Below, one piece after another: positions 16,912-26,278 of a stretch of 64,000 bases of DNA. The DNA comes from Prolixibacteraceae bacterium (lineage in GTDB: Bacteria; Bacteroidota; Bacteroidia; Bacteroidales; Prolixibacteraceae): NCBI GenBank assembly GCA_019163175.1, contig JAFLKN010000043.1, forward strand, positions 1 through 64,000, in the 5' to 3' direction. Below the pieces are notes generated by a model. The model was not told the origin of the DNA. It made no database searches and was given only the letters and a program-made list of their open reading frames with translations. Position numbers and translations under genes: made by a program. Each line of letters starts with the position of its first letter. Positions within the stretch are counted from its first letter, which is position 1.

Positions 16912-19257
16912 ATGAAACAAACATTTGCAGGAGTTTTAATTTTGCTTTGCTGTGCAATGTTATGGAATTGCAAGCCCAACAAAACTTTTTCGGAAAATGA
17001 AATATCCCTGATTCCTCAGGTTCAGAAAATGAGTATGGGCGAATCTTCTTTCAAATTTACGAAGGGAACCCAATTGGTTGTTGAAAACGTCGATCAGCAG
17101 GTAATTGCCAGTCAGTTTGCCGATTTTTTGGAGAAGGCAACCGGGTGGAAATTTCAGATTGTGGTAGGAGGCAACGAAGGTGGAAATCAGATTTATTTCA
17201 AAACCGAGCAACTCATGGGGCCAGAGGCTTATTCGCTTGAGGTTACGAAAAATAGGATTGAAGTAAAAGCATCAAAACCTGCCGGATTCTTTTATGCCAT
17301 GCAAACCCTCAGGCAGCTACTTCCAGCTGAAATTGAAAGTTCCCAAGAGCAGGCAAAAATGGAATGGCTTGTTCCTGCGGTTAGCATTACCGATAGCCCT
17401 GCCTTTAAATGGCGAGGTTATATGCTCGATGTTTCGCGCCACTTTTTCCCAAAAGAAGATGTTTTTCGCATGATCGACAATCTGGCTCTGCACAAGATCA
17501 ATACTTTTCATTTCCATTTGGTCGATGATCAGGGCTGGCGAATCGAAATTAAGAAATACCCTAAACTGACCGAAATTGGTGCCTGGCGTGTTGATCGCGA
17601 AGACAAACACTGGAACTCCCGACCCAAACAGGAAGCCGGAGAAAAAGCTTCATACGGAGGTTTTTATACTCAGGATGACATTAAGGAAATTGTTGCTTAT
17701 GCACAGAAGCATTTCATCACCGTTGTTCCTGAAATAGAAATGCCTGCGCATGTTACTTCGGCTCTTGCAGCCTATCCCCAGTATTCCTGTACCGGTGGAC
17801 CTTTCACCGTTCTGCCGGGTGGTGTTTGGCCAATTACTGATATTTACTGTGCCGGAAAAGATTCAACCTTCCTGTTTCTGGAAGACGTGCTGAGCGAAGT
17901 TATTGACTTGTTTCCATCGAAATACATCCATATTGGAGGCGACGAAGCCACTAAAACCGAATGGGAAAAATGCCCGGATTGCAAAAAGCGCATTAAGACA
18001 GAAAAGCTGAAAGATGTGAAAGAATTGCAAAGCTACTTCATCAAACGCATAGAAAAATTTGTCAACTCGAAAGGCAAAATACTGCTGGGTTGGGATGAAA
18101 TTCTGGAAGGCGGATTACCGGCTGAAGCTACCGTTATGAGTTGGCGCGGATTTGAAGGTGGTGTTGAAGCTGCCAATCAGGGACACGATGTGGTGATGAC
18201 ACCCAATTCGGATTGTTATATCGATTATTATCAGGGTCCAATGGATCAGGAGCCCCTGGCCATTGGGGGATATCTGCCACTTAGCAAAGTGTACAGCTTT
18301 AATCCTGTTCCTGAAGAATTGAGCGCTGAAGGTGCTAAACATATTTTGGGTGGTCAGGCTAATCTGTGGACAGAGTATGTGTCCAACCTGAAACAGGCTG
18401 AATATATGACTTTCCCGCGAATTGCAGCCTTGGCCGAAGCATTGTGGAGTCCGAAGGAAACGCGCAACTGGGAAGACTTTTCACGCAGGATTCAGCAATT
18501 TATGAAACGCTACGATCAGTTAGGAATTAACTATGCAAAAAGTGCTTACAAAGTAACTGCTAAAGCTGAGTTTAATGCAGAGAAAAAGCAGCTTGGCGTA
18601 AGCCTGAGCAGTGAACTGGCCGGAGTAGATATTCATTTTACAACCGACGGAACTGAACCTACTGTTTTGTCAACCTTATACTCCGAACCTGTTTTGCTCG
18701 ATAAAACCTCGACACTGAAAGCATGTTCATTCATCAATGGAAATCCTGCCGAAAAGTCGCTAAGCCAATCGTTTAATATCAATAAGGCCACGGTTAAGCC
18801 AGTAAAATATGCGATTCCTTTCAACGAACACTACAAAGGTTCGGGCGAATATACGTTGGTGAATGGCATCCATGGAACCACCAATCATCATGATGGAGAA
18901 TGGCAGGCCTGGTCAGGGAGCAACATGGAAGTGGTTATCGATCTTCAGGGAGCTGCAGAAATTCATCAGATTTCGGTCGGTGCACTGCAGAATGTTGGCG
19001 CCTGGATTTTCTTTCCGAAGAAAGTAGATTTTTTTGTTTCGGCCGATGGCGTAAAATTTCAGAAAGTTGGCGAAGCAGTTAATGATGTTGATCCGCTTTC
19101 GGGTGAAAAACAACTTAAAGACTTCTCTGCCTCATTCAATCCAATTTCAGCTAATTTTGTGAAAGTGGTTGCAAACAGTTTGGGTAAAGCCCCTAAAGGA
19201 CACGCCGGTGAAGGTAAAGACGCCTGGCTGTTTGTTGATGAGATTGCTGTGGAATAA
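16912..19257 (+). CDS. GH20 beta-N-acetylhexosaminidase with C-terminal carbohydrate-binding domain
   Basis: This 781-residue exported enzyme has an N-terminal hydrophobic signal with Cys20 (MLWNC), a non-canonical lipobox, so membrane anchoring is uncertain. The GH20b domain (about 30-155) is followed by the GH20 barrel with FHFHLVDDQGWRIEIKKYPKL near 200 and the catalytic pair Asp344-Glu345 in HIGGDE. A chitobiase-type C-terminal segment (TTDGTEPT, about 570-625) and an F5/8-type-C-like domain (about 630-780) follow. It removes terminal GlcNAc or GalNAc using substrate-assisted catalysis. It is divergent from the GH29/GH2/GH38 operon and probably works on the same glycans. Confidence 0.9.
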   Translation: MKQTFAGVLILLCCAMLWNCKPNKTFSENEISLIPQVQKMSMGESSFKFTKGTQLVVENVDQQVIASQFADFLEKATGWKFQIVVGGNEGGNQIYFKTEQLMGPEAYSLEVTKNRIEVKASKPAGFFYAMQTLRQLLPAEIESSQEQAKMEWLVPAVSITDSPAFKWRGYMLDVSRHFFPKEDVFRMIDNLALHKINTFHFHLVDDQGWRIEIKKYPKLTEIGAWRVDREDKHWNSRPKQEAGEKASYGGFYTQDDIKEIVAYAQKHFITVVPEIEMPAHVTSALAAYPQYSCTGGPFTVLPGGVWPITDIYCAGKDSTFLFLEDVLSEVIDLFPSKYIHIGGDEATKTEWEKCPDCKKRIKTEKLKDVKELQSYFIKRIEKFVNSKGKILLGWDEILEGGLPAEATVMSWRGFEGGVEAANQGHDVVMTPNSDCYIDYYQGPMDQEPLAIGGYLPLSKVYSFNPVPEELSAEGAKHILGGQANLWTEYVSNLKQAEYMTFPRIAALAEALWSPKETRNWEDFSRRIQQFMKRYDQLGINYAKSAYKVTAKAEFNAEKKQLGVSLSSELAGVDIHFTTDGTEPTVLSTLYSEPVLLDKTSTLKACSFINGNPAEKSLSQSFNINKATVKPVKYAIPFNEHYKGSGEYTLVNGIHGTTNHHDGEWQAWSGSNMEVVIDLQGAAEIHQISVGALQNVGAWIFFPKKVDFFVSADGVKFQKVGEAVNDVDPLSGEKQLKDFSASFNPISANFVKVVANSLGKAPKGHAGEGKDAWLFVDEIAVE

Positions 19258-19277
19258 GAATAATTTCAATGAAATAC

Positions 19278-19311
19278 AAACGGGGTGCCTGGTAAAATGG
19301 GCACCCCGTTT
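19278..19311. terminator. Strong bidirectional terminator
   Basis: AAACGGGGTGCC (19278-19289) and GGCACCCCGTTT (19300-19311) form a perfect 12-bp GC-rich stem. It lies just after the GH20 stop and before the end of the convergent TolC-like gene. Confidence 0.85.
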
Positions 19312-19346
19312 GGCTTTGTATTGGATCATTGCTTTTGTAGCTGCAA

Positions 19347-20522
19347 TTACAAATACTGATTTAATTCGGCTACAACTTTATTCAGATTTCGCTCCGATTC
19401 GAGCATTTGATTTACACTTTGGTAATAGATTGAAAGTTCGAGAATGTAATCGATCAATTCAATCTGGCCTTTGTCCAGCGCCTTTGCAACCAAGTCTGAA
19501 CTGTCCAGCGCTTTTAAATTTTCGCGATAGTCATTTAAACTTTTCTGTAAATCAATGGCTTTGGCGTGTAGCTTCTTCAGCTCAGTATAGAATTGCAGTT
19601 TATTGTCTTTTTCAATACTTTCGGCCGCGATAGTCTGGGCTTTGGCGTATTTTACGGCATTCTTGTTTTCGTACAAAGGAATTGAAATGCCCAGCGTTAT
19701 ACCCTGAAAATGTTCGCCAACGACTTTTTCGCTCATATAACCCGCCTGAAGTTTGGGTAAACCCAAGGCCAGATTCAGTTTTTCCTGTTTCTGACGAAGC
19801 TCAATTTCTTGTTTGAGCCACTTTAAAACGGGATTATTCTGCTCGGCCTGAACGTACCATTGCTCAAAATCATCAGGAATGGCTGTTGTCTGAAACTCCT
19901 GCCCGATAAATTCAATTGGAGCGCCTCCGTTCAAACTAGCCAGTTCTGCCAACAATTCATTCCTGTTCAATTCAACAGTTTCCAGTTCCTTTGACAAATT
20001 AAGCAGGTTTAACTGCGCCCTGTTGAACTCCAGAATATTGGTTTCACCAACATTGAATTTTGCTTTGTATGAATCAGCAATGTGTTGCGAATGAAGCAAT
20101 CTTTTTGAAAGTTCAGATTTTACTGCATTTGTGAAAACCAAATCGATACAAATCAATCGGGCTTGTAAGAGAATTGATTTTCGTTGTTTGTTGTATTCGA
20201 GTTCTGCCTGTTCATTCCGGAAATTAGAAATCTGGTTCCGATAACTATAAGCCGTAGGAAAATCAAATGTTTGCCGAATGCTTATGTCCGTCCGATTTCC
20301 TATCAGAGAAGGATTTCCCCAGAGATAATTAAATTCAACTTCAGGATTTTGCAGGTAAATTCCGGTTTTGTTTCCTATTTTTTCAGCATCCACACTTTTG
20401 CGCAATGCAGTCAACGTGGTGTTGTTCTTTTCAAGCTCGGTTAAAACCTGTTCAATCGCATTCTGTGCAAAAAGTGGAAAAGTGAATGCTGATATGCTGA
20501 TGATTAAAATGATACGTTTCAT
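19347..20522 (-). CDS. TolC-like outer-membrane efflux protein
   Basis: This 391-residue protein has a signal peptide to about residue 19 (FPLFAQ) and the long alpha-helical repeats of the outer-membrane efflux (OEP) family, such as YNKQRKSILLQARLICIDLVF and the matching C-terminal half. It should form the outer-membrane channel of the tripartite pump encoded just upstream. Its ATG overlaps the stop of the RND gene by four bases (ATGA), so translation is coupled. It is the last gene of the efflux operon and is followed by a strong terminator. Confidence 0.88.
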   Translation of the reverse strand: MKRIILIISISAFTFPLFAQNAIEQVLTELEKNNTTLTALRKSVDAEKIGNKTGIYLQNPEVEFNYLWGNPSLIGNRTDISIRQTFDFPTAYSYRNQISNFRNEQAELEYNKQRKSILLQARLICIDLVFTNAVKSELSKRLLHSQHIADSYKAKFNVGETNILEFNRAQLNLLNLSKELETVELNRNELLAELASLNGGAPIEFIGQEFQTTAIPDDFEQWYVQAEQNNPVLKWLKQEIELRQKQEKLNLALGLPKLQAGYMSEKVVGEHFQGITLGISIPLYENKNAVKYAKAQTIAAESIEKDNKLQFYTELKKLHAKAIDLQKSLNDYRENLKALDSSDLVAKALDKGQIELIDYILELSIYYQSVNQMLESERNLNKVVAELNQYL

Positions 20523-23500
20523 ACCTTTTCTGTTTTTAGGTTTTTGCGACTGCTGAAAATACTGTAAACAATGGGCACAATGTAGATATTCAGCAAAGTT
20601 GAAGTTAACAACCCGCCTAAAATCACTTTTGCCATAGGACTTTGAATCTCATTGCCTGCCAAATCGCCTTTATAAGCCAATGGAATTAATGCCAAAGCCG
20701 CTGTTAATGCGGTCATTAAAATTGCATTCAACCGGTCGGACGAACCTTTGGTTACCGTTTCGTAGAGCGAAACACCTTGGTTTTTCAATTTCTGGTAATT
20801 CGAAATGAGCAATATTCCGTTTCGGGTGGCAATGCCAAAAAGCGTAATGAACCCAATAATAGCCGGAATACTTAAAATGCCCGATGTTACCCAGATAGCG
20901 AACACACCACCAATCAAAGCCAGCGGCAGATTGAGCAAAATGATGCCGGCAAGCTTGAAATTTTTAAACTCCTGAAACAGCAAAAGAAAGATGATGATAA
21001 TAGCAATAATCGAGGTCAGCATAAGTGTTTGCGATGCTTTTGCCTCGCTTTCGAACTGTCCGCCGTATTCGATCCGATAACCTTCGGGCAAATCAATCTT
21101 TTCATTGATATTGGTCTGAATGTCTTTCACAACGCTTCGCAGATCGCGTTCGGCAACATTGGCTGAGATCACAATTTTGCGCTGCACATTCTCTCTGCTG
21201 ATGGAACTTGGTCCCGAAACTGACATGATATCTGCCACTTGTTCCAGAGGAACTTTTTTGCCGTCGTGCGTGTCGATCAATGCCGAACGAATTCCTTCAA
21301 TCGATTCGGTGTAATCCTTATTCAGCCGCAAAACCAGATCAAAACTTCGTTGTCCTTCATAGATATCGGCAAGTTTTTCGCCACCAAACGAAATGTCGAC
21401 AAACTCATTAAACTGCGCGGTTGTAATTCCGTATTGCGCCAGCATATCACGGTTGGCACGAATCTGAATCTGTGGAATTTCAACTTGTTGGTCCACATTT
21501 ACATCAACCAAGCCTGCAATATCCACAATCGAACTTTTAACCTGATTGCCAATGGAGAACATCTTGTTCAGGTCGGTCCCGAAAAGCTTGATGGCAATGT
21601 TTGCCCGCGTTCCTGAAAGCATGTGGTCGATCCGGTGTCCGAGAGGCTGGCCTACAGTATACGCAATTCCGGGAATCCGGGCTAAGGTAGTTCGCACATC
21701 GGCCATGAATTCAGGCTGACTGCGTTCTTTAAGCATGAAATTCACATCAATTTCGGCGCTGTTTGTTGTTTGCGAGTGTTCGTCGAGTTCGCCACGTCCG
21801 GTCCGGCGTGCAGTACTTGATACTTCAGGAATTGCCAACAATTCTGTTTCGACCAGATTCCCCAAACGGTTGCTTTCTTCGAGCGAAGTGCCTGGTTTTA
21901 TGACTACCGACAGCGTTAAAGCGCCTTCATTAAACTCCGGAAGGAAACTTCTTCCGAAGCTTGAAAAGGCGATAAGTGAAATCACAAACATTCCAAGGGT
22001 CGAAAAAATGATCGACTTTTTGTGCTTTAAACTCCAGCCAAGGGATTGCTCGTAAGAATGGGTTAGTTTACGTACCAGCCATTTTTCATTCTCGTTTTTT
22101 GCAAGGTATTTTTCGTTGGCCAACAGCATTTTCGAAAGCAGGGGAGTTAAAGTCATGGCCACGACCAGCGACATAAACAAGGCCACGATAAATGCAATTC
22201 CGAGTGGTTGCAGCATTCGTCCTTCCATTCCTGAAAGGAAAAACAAAGGCAGGAAAGCTACCATAATAATGAGTGTTGCATTAAAAATGGAAGCCCTGAT
22301 TTCTTTTGAAGCTTCGAAAACCACCGTGAACGATGATTGCTGTTCATGCTCAGGTTTCATTCGGTTCTGCCGGAGCCGTTTGTACACATTTTCTACGTCG
22401 ATAACCGCATCATCAACCAACGAACCAATGGCTATGGCCATACCTCCCAAGCTCATGGTATTGATGGTCATTCCAACCATTTTCATAACCAAAATGGCGC
22501 CCAGCAAAGAAAGTGGAATAGCAAGCAGCGAGATAATTGTTGTGCGGAAACTGCCCAGAAAAACAAACAAAACGATGATGACGAAAATACCACCTTCGAT
22601 TAAAGCGCCCTGCACATTGTTGACCGATGTTTCGATAAAATCGGCCTGACGGAAAATTTTGGTATCGAGTTTCACGTCTTTCGGTAAGGTTTTCTGCAAT
22701 ACCGCAAGGTTTTCCTCTATCCGTTGAGTAACCGCCAAAGTGTTGGCATTGGGCTGTTTCGATATGGAAATGATAATGGCAGGTTTTGCATTTTCAGAGG
22801 CATAACCCATCTTGGGTGCGCTTCCAATCACCACTTCAGCCACATCATTAATCCTGACCGGTTTGCCGTTATTCGATTTAATGTACGAATTGCCCAGAAC
22901 ATCAATATCCGAAGAACGGGCCATGCCCCGCACCACATATTCGTTGCCGAATTGCCGAACCACGCCGCCGGTCGAATTTTGACTAATTCCTTTGCAAACG
23001 TTAGCCAATTCGGTCATTGAAACCTGGTAGTATTTCATTTTTTGTGGATTGGATAAAACCTGGTATTGCTTGTAATCGCCACCAATAATGGTAACCTGCG
23101 AAACGCCGCCTGTAGCCAGAATGAGCGGTTTTACGTTCCACTCGGCCATGGTACGCATGTCCATCATGCTCGTGCTGTCGGCCTGCATCCCGATAAAGAA
23201 AATTTCACCCATCACGCTCGACTGTGGAGCCAGAGCGGGTTGCCCAATGCCCAAAGGCATTTGCGATGAAACGCTGATAAGTTTTTCACTTACAATTTGC
23301 CTGGCTTTAAAAATATCGGTTCCCCAGTCAAATTCGACCCAAACGAACGAAAAACCCTGAGAGGAAGAAGATCGCACCCGACGGACATCGGTCGCACCGT
23401 TCATCGCCGTTTCAATTGGGAAAGTAACCAACCGTTCAACTTCTTCTGAAGCCATTCCGTGGGCATCTGTCATCACCACAACGGTTGGAGCCGTGAGATC

Positions 23501-23617
23501 AGGAAATACATCGACATCCATATTTGAGGCAGTTCTCATCCCGAAAACCACCAGCAGCACCGAACCAAGTAAAATGAGATACTTGTTGTTCAGCGAAAAT
23601 TTGATAATATGATTCAT
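20519..23617 (-). CDS. CusA/CzcA-type heavy-metal RND efflux pump
   Basis: At 1032 residues this matches the usual length of heavy-metal-efflux RND pumps. An N-terminal transmembrane segment (14-30) is followed by the family motif DVFPDLTAPTV near 35-45. The TM4 segment carries the charged motif IGSLVDDAVIDVENVYKRL (about 392-410), which relays protons. Large periplasmic loops follow TM1 and TM7. It exports metal ions, probably monovalent copper/silver or divalent cations; the sequence alone does not settle which. It forms an operon with the adaptor gene and the TolC-like gene. Confidence 0.9.
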   Translation of the reverse strand: MNHIIKFSLNNKYLILLGSVLLVVFGMRTASNMDVDVFPDLTAPTVVVMTDAHGMASEEVERLVTFPIETAMNGATDVRRVRSSSSQGFSFVWVEFDWGTDIFKARQIVSEKLISVSSQMPLGIGQPALAPQSSVMGEIFFIGMQADSTSMMDMRTMAEWNVKPLILATGGVSQVTIIGGDYKQYQVLSNPQKMKYYQVSMTELANVCKGISQNSTGGVVRQFGNEYVVRGMARSSDIDVLGNSYIKSNNGKPVRINDVAEVVIGSAPKMGYASENAKPAIIISISKQPNANTLAVTQRIEENLAVLQKTLPKDVKLDTKIFRQADFIETSVNNVQGALIEGGIFVIIVLFVFLGSFRTTIISLLAIPLSLLGAILVMKMVGMTINTMSLGGMAIAIGSLVDDAVIDVENVYKRLRQNRMKPEHEQQSSFTVVFEASKEIRASIFNATLIIMVAFLPLFFLSGMEGRMLQPLGIAFIVALFMSLVVAMTLTPLLSKMLLANEKYLAKNENEKWLVRKLTHSYEQSLGWSLKHKKSIIFSTLGMFVISLIAFSSFGRSFLPEFNEGALTLSVVIKPGTSLEESNRLGNLVETELLAIPEVSSTARRTGRGELDEHSQTTNSAEIDVNFMLKERSQPEFMADVRTTLARIPGIAYTVGQPLGHRIDHMLSGTRANIAIKLFGTDLNKMFSIGNQVKSSIVDIAGLVDVNVDQQVEIPQIQIRANRDMLAQYGITTAQFNEFVDISFGGEKLADIYEGQRSFDLVLRLNKDYTESIEGIRSALIDTHDGKKVPLEQVADIMSVSGPSSISRENVQRKIVISANVAERDLRSVVKDIQTNINEKIDLPEGYRIEYGGQFESEAKASQTLMLTSIIAIIIIFLLLFQEFKNFKLAGIILLNLPLALIGGVFAIWVTSGILSIPAIIGFITLFGIATRNGILLISNYQKLKNQGVSLYETVTKGSSDRLNAILMTALTAALALIPLAYKGDLAGNEIQSPMAKVILGGLLTSTLLNIYIVPIVYSIFSSRKNLKTEKV

Positions 23618-23679
23618 GTAATTTTAAATGTTAAATTTAAAATGTTGAAAGCTGAAAAATGCTTTGATGTGTTGAATGT

Positions 23680-23718
23680 TTTTTCATTCAAAATTCAAAA
23701 CTTATCATTTAACATTTT
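23680..23718. repeat. Direct repeat copy A beside the four-helix-bundle gene
   Basis: This 39-base AT-rich stretch (words TTTTTCATT, AAAATT and ATCATT) matches 24061-24099 with five differences, all transitions. It overlaps the last codons and stop of the four-helix-bundle gene. Together the copies bracket that gene. Confidence 0.6.
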
Positions 23719-24058
23719 CCTGAGTGGTTTTTACAATCGCAGTTAGAATATTCACAATATGATCAATCTCATCAAGGTATTCTTTAACGTCAACACTTGC
23801 GATTTGACTTTTATCTATTAATCGCAGCCAGTAGCGTGTTTCCCGTGCTTCTTTGGATGCAATCGACATTTTTGCTGCAAAATCTTTTTTAGAATATCCG
23901 GCTGATGCTTCTTCTACATTAGCTCCGATGCTAGTTCCGCTTCGAAGTATTTGTTTAGACAATACAAATTCCTTTTGTTCGGTCATTTGCCTATACAATT
24001 CAATTATTTTCAGTGCAAACTCAAAACTTCTATCGAGAATTATATTTTCTTTTTTCAT
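23705..24058 (-). CDS. Four-helix-bundle protein (23S rRNA intervening-sequence family)
   Basis: This 117-residue protein shows the hallmark of the 23S-rRNA-IVS four-helix-bundle family: an RSFEFALKIIELYRQM opening helix, the SKQILRSGTSIGANVEEA core (about 37-54), then KKDFAAKMSIASKEARETRYWL. Members occur inside rRNA intervening sequences and scattered through Bacteroidota chromosomes; their biochemical function is not established. Here the gene is wedged between the adaptor and pump genes of an efflux operon, flanked by near-identical direct repeats, which suggests insertion of a small cassette. It has no apparent link to metal export. Confidence 0.85.
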   Translation of the reverse strand: MKKENIILDRSFEFALKIIELYRQMTEQKEFVLSKQILRSGTSIGANVEEASAGYSKKDFAAKMSIASKEARETRYWLRLIDKSQIASVDVKEYLDEIDHIVNILTAIVKTTQENVK

Positions 24059-24060
24059 TG

Positions 24061-24099
24061 TTTTTCATTTAAAATTTAAAATTCATCATTCAACATTTT
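24061..24099. repeat. Direct repeat copy B beside the four-helix-bundle gene
   Basis: This is the second copy of the 39-base repeat, between the adaptor stop and the four-helix-bundle start. It contains TCATCATTCAACATT, a word also seen in near form at about 54070-54088 after the U32 gene. Confidence 0.6.
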
Positions 24100-25618
24100 A
24101 ATGAACGTGTCCTGAATGAGCATCCAAAGAACCAGTAGCCTGCGCCAGTTTGATAAGAATTGCACCTTTGGTTACAACCCGCTCATCGCTGTTAAGCCCG
24201 GTCCGGATTTCAGTTCGGACGCCATCGGTAGCCCCAATCTTTACTTCCCGTTTTTCGAAAAGTTCAGGCGTAACCTGCACATATACAAAGAAAGCTCCCT
24301 GATCTTCGAGAAGCGAAGTGGTTGGAACAGTCAATGCAAGTGTGTTGGTAACTGTTTTCAGATACACTTCAACAAATCCTCCGGCTGTAAAACTGCCTAT
24401 ATTGTCGATTTGCAGAGCGACCGGAATAAGGAAATTGTCTGAATTGGTTGCCTTGCCAAACGACAGAACTTTGCCATTTAGTTGTTCGAGCGAATACGTT
24501 TGGTTGTCTTGTACCGTGCGGATGTTGGCTGATACAATTGACCCCAGCATCGACGCGTATTTTTGCTGAACTTCGGCATTCAGCAAGAGTGTTTTGTTTT
24601 GTGCCACAACTACAATTGGCTGACCAGCATCAACGTAAGTGCCGTTTTTGATCAGCACCTGCTTTACAAAACCGCTCATCGGACTTTTTACACTCTGCCC
24701 TGATGCGCTGAAATTGGTATTCAGATTGTCAAATACTGCTTTGGCGTTATCGTATTGATTCTTTGCGCTAAGCAAATCTTTTGCTGAAACAATTTTATCT
24801 TTTGCCAGCTCAGTTGACCGTTCGTAATCAGCTTTTGCTTTTTCGAGGTTATTTTTGGCTTCGGAGTAACGAACCGAGATGTTGTTGTCGGCCATTTCGC
24901 TGCCGGAAATAGAGAACAAAACCTGTCCTTTTGAAACATCTTTTCCTTCCAATACAGCGTTGCCGGAGATCATCACGATGCCATTTGTTTTTGCTGAAAC
25001 AATGATCTCATCACCCTGTGACGACTGAACCTGTGCCGTGGTTTTGATTACCTGACCAAACGGCTCGTTGCGGGGAAAATCAGTGGCAAAATCAACTTTC
25101 CACGTCTGTTCTTTGGTAAAAACGGTAGTATTGGTTTTAGAGATAACCAATTTTCCTGAAGCTTCAAGTGCTTCTTTGTCAGATGTAAAAACAGTAATTT
25201 CAGGCACAACTACTTCAAAAGTTCCATTATCACTTTGGATTACAAATTTTAAAGAACCTTTCCCTGCGGTTTCGGGTTGAATGTCGAAACTGTAAATGCC
25301 TTTTCGGCTTGGTTTATCTAGCTTCTGGCTTACTTCTTTGCCGTTCACCATCAGGTAAATTGTCATACTTCCGCTTTCCAAAGCTTTAAAATCAGGTAAT
25401 CTGGAAAAATGCGACAGCACATTTGCTTTTTCACCAACGACAAAGGCATCGGCTTCGGCAAACACTTCGAAATCGGCACTGTATGCGGTGTATTGAAATT
25501 TTACTTCATCGTGCGTATCATGAGATTCTGTTGTCTCACTGGGCTTCTGTTTAGAACTATTCTGGCAGCTCGCAAAAGCAATTGCAATCAATGCCGTTAA
25601 AAACATCTTGTTTAACAT
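24098..25618 (-). CDS. RND efflux periplasmic adaptor (CusB/CzcB-like lipoprotein)
   Basis: This 506-residue membrane-fusion protein has a lipoprotein signal with Cys18 (AFASC). An N-terminal extension (about 40-155) resembles the extra domain of heavy-metal adaptors. Then come the barrel-sandwich hybrid halves, a helical hairpin (ISVRYSEAKNNLEKAKADYE), and the second half ending in GFVKQVLIKNGTYVDAGQPI. Histidines cluster at both ends (SHDTHDE near 33-39, HSGHVH at the C-terminus), which fits metal binding. It links the inner-membrane pump to the outer-membrane channel. The operon continues through the four-helix-bundle gene to the pump and channel. Confidence 0.88.
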   Translation of the reverse strand: MLNKMFLTALIAIAFASCQNSSKQKPSETTESHDTHDEVKFQYTAYSADFEVFAEADAFVVGEKANVLSHFSRLPDFKALESGSMTIYLMVNGKEVSQKLDKPSRKGIYSFDIQPETAGKGSLKFVIQSDNGTFEVVVPEITVFTSDKEALEASGKLVISKTNTTVFTKEQTWKVDFATDFPRNEPFGQVIKTTAQVQSSQGDEIIVSAKTNGIVMISGNAVLEGKDVSKGQVLFSISGSEMADNNISVRYSEAKNNLEKAKADYERSTELAKDKIVSAKDLLSAKNQYDNAKAVFDNLNTNFSASGQSVKSPMSGFVKQVLIKNGTYVDAGQPIVVVAQNKTLLLNAEVQQKYASMLGSIVSANIRTVQDNQTYSLEQLNGKVLSFGKATNSDNFLIPVALQIDNIGSFTAGGFVEVYLKTVTNTLALTVPTTSLLEDQGAFFVYVQVTPELFEKREVKIGATDGVRTEIRTGLNSDERVVTKGAILIKLAQATGSLDAHSGHVH

Positions 25619-25715
25619 GGAATTTTATTGCTTAAATTTCTGAAATAATTGAATGATGAATGCGTGTAATTGCATGTTAAAAGCAGATTACATCAAAACA
25701 TTCAGGAGAAGAAAT

Positions 25716-26147
25716 TTAAACAATTGGAGGAGCACGTAAGCCGATGCCAATGCTTACAAATTGAGGTTTAAAAGAAGGTTTATAGTTCTGCCATTCGACA
25801 GTAAGATAATCAATCGGCAAATTACTGTAGCCTGAGGTGAAAAGTACAGAATGAAAGGCATCAAAATTAGCGTTATCATCGCCACAAACCAGGCATTTAA
25901 ATTCTGGCCTGATTTGATTAACCGGAATAGTGACGACTTGTTTTAGTACACAGCAATCGTAGTGTTCTTTGCTGCTGCCGTTATGCTCGCAATCGCTGTG
26001 TCCAAGAGATTTTTCGTCTGTTTGACAAGCAGAACTTTCGGTGCAGACTTCATTGTTGTGATGATGATGATGCGGAATAACAGCATGTGCCAATAAAATA
26101 ATATTGGCAATCAGAATAAATGCTACTGCTGTTTTTCTTTTTATCAT
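25716..26147 (-). CDS. Small His/Cys-rich exported protein of the metal-efflux locus
   Basis: The protein has 143 residues from the ATG at 26147; an ATG four codons upstream is possible, but it would leave almost no leader after the -7 box at 26168-26175. A signal segment (AVAFILIANIILLAHA) is followed by a natural HHHHH run, and by cysteines in CTESSAC, CEHNG, DCCVL and CLVCG. This pattern fits metal binding in the periplasm. It is the first gene before the adaptor on the same strand, 97 bases away. It resembles small uncharacterised Bacteroidota proteins found beside CusA-type pumps; its function as a metal chaperone or sensor is inference. Confidence 0.7.
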   Translation of the reverse strand: MIKRKTAVAFILIANIILLAHAVIPHHHHHNNEVCTESSACQTDEKSLGHSDCEHNGSSKEHYDCCVLKQVVTIPVNQIRPEFKCLVCGDDNANFDAFHSVLFTSGYSNLPIDYLTVEWQNYKPSFKPQFVSIGIGLRAPPIV

Positions 26148-26167
26148 ACCGTGAGCCAATTTTCGTT

Positions 26168-26175
26168 CAAAGATA
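26168..26175 (-). promoter_or_regulatory. Bacteroidota -7 box TATCTTTG for the metal-efflux operon
   Basis: Reading the minus strand gives TATCTTTG, matching the Bacteroidota TAnnTTTG consensus. A TTG lies 22 bases further upstream (26198-26200), close to the expected -33 spacing. Confidence 0.5.
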
Positions 26176-26278
26176 ATGCGAAATGAATTGGTTGATCCAA
26201 TGGTTGAAAAAATTATACATCCACCTACTGTATTCGGATATAGGTAAAAAGCGAAAGAATAACTTTTAACAGGAAAGA

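Noticed and set aside
26059-26073. Run of His codons as a possible cloning-tag artefact
   Set aside because: The run is inside a natural signal-bearing protein next to metal-efflux genes, with varied flanking sequence.
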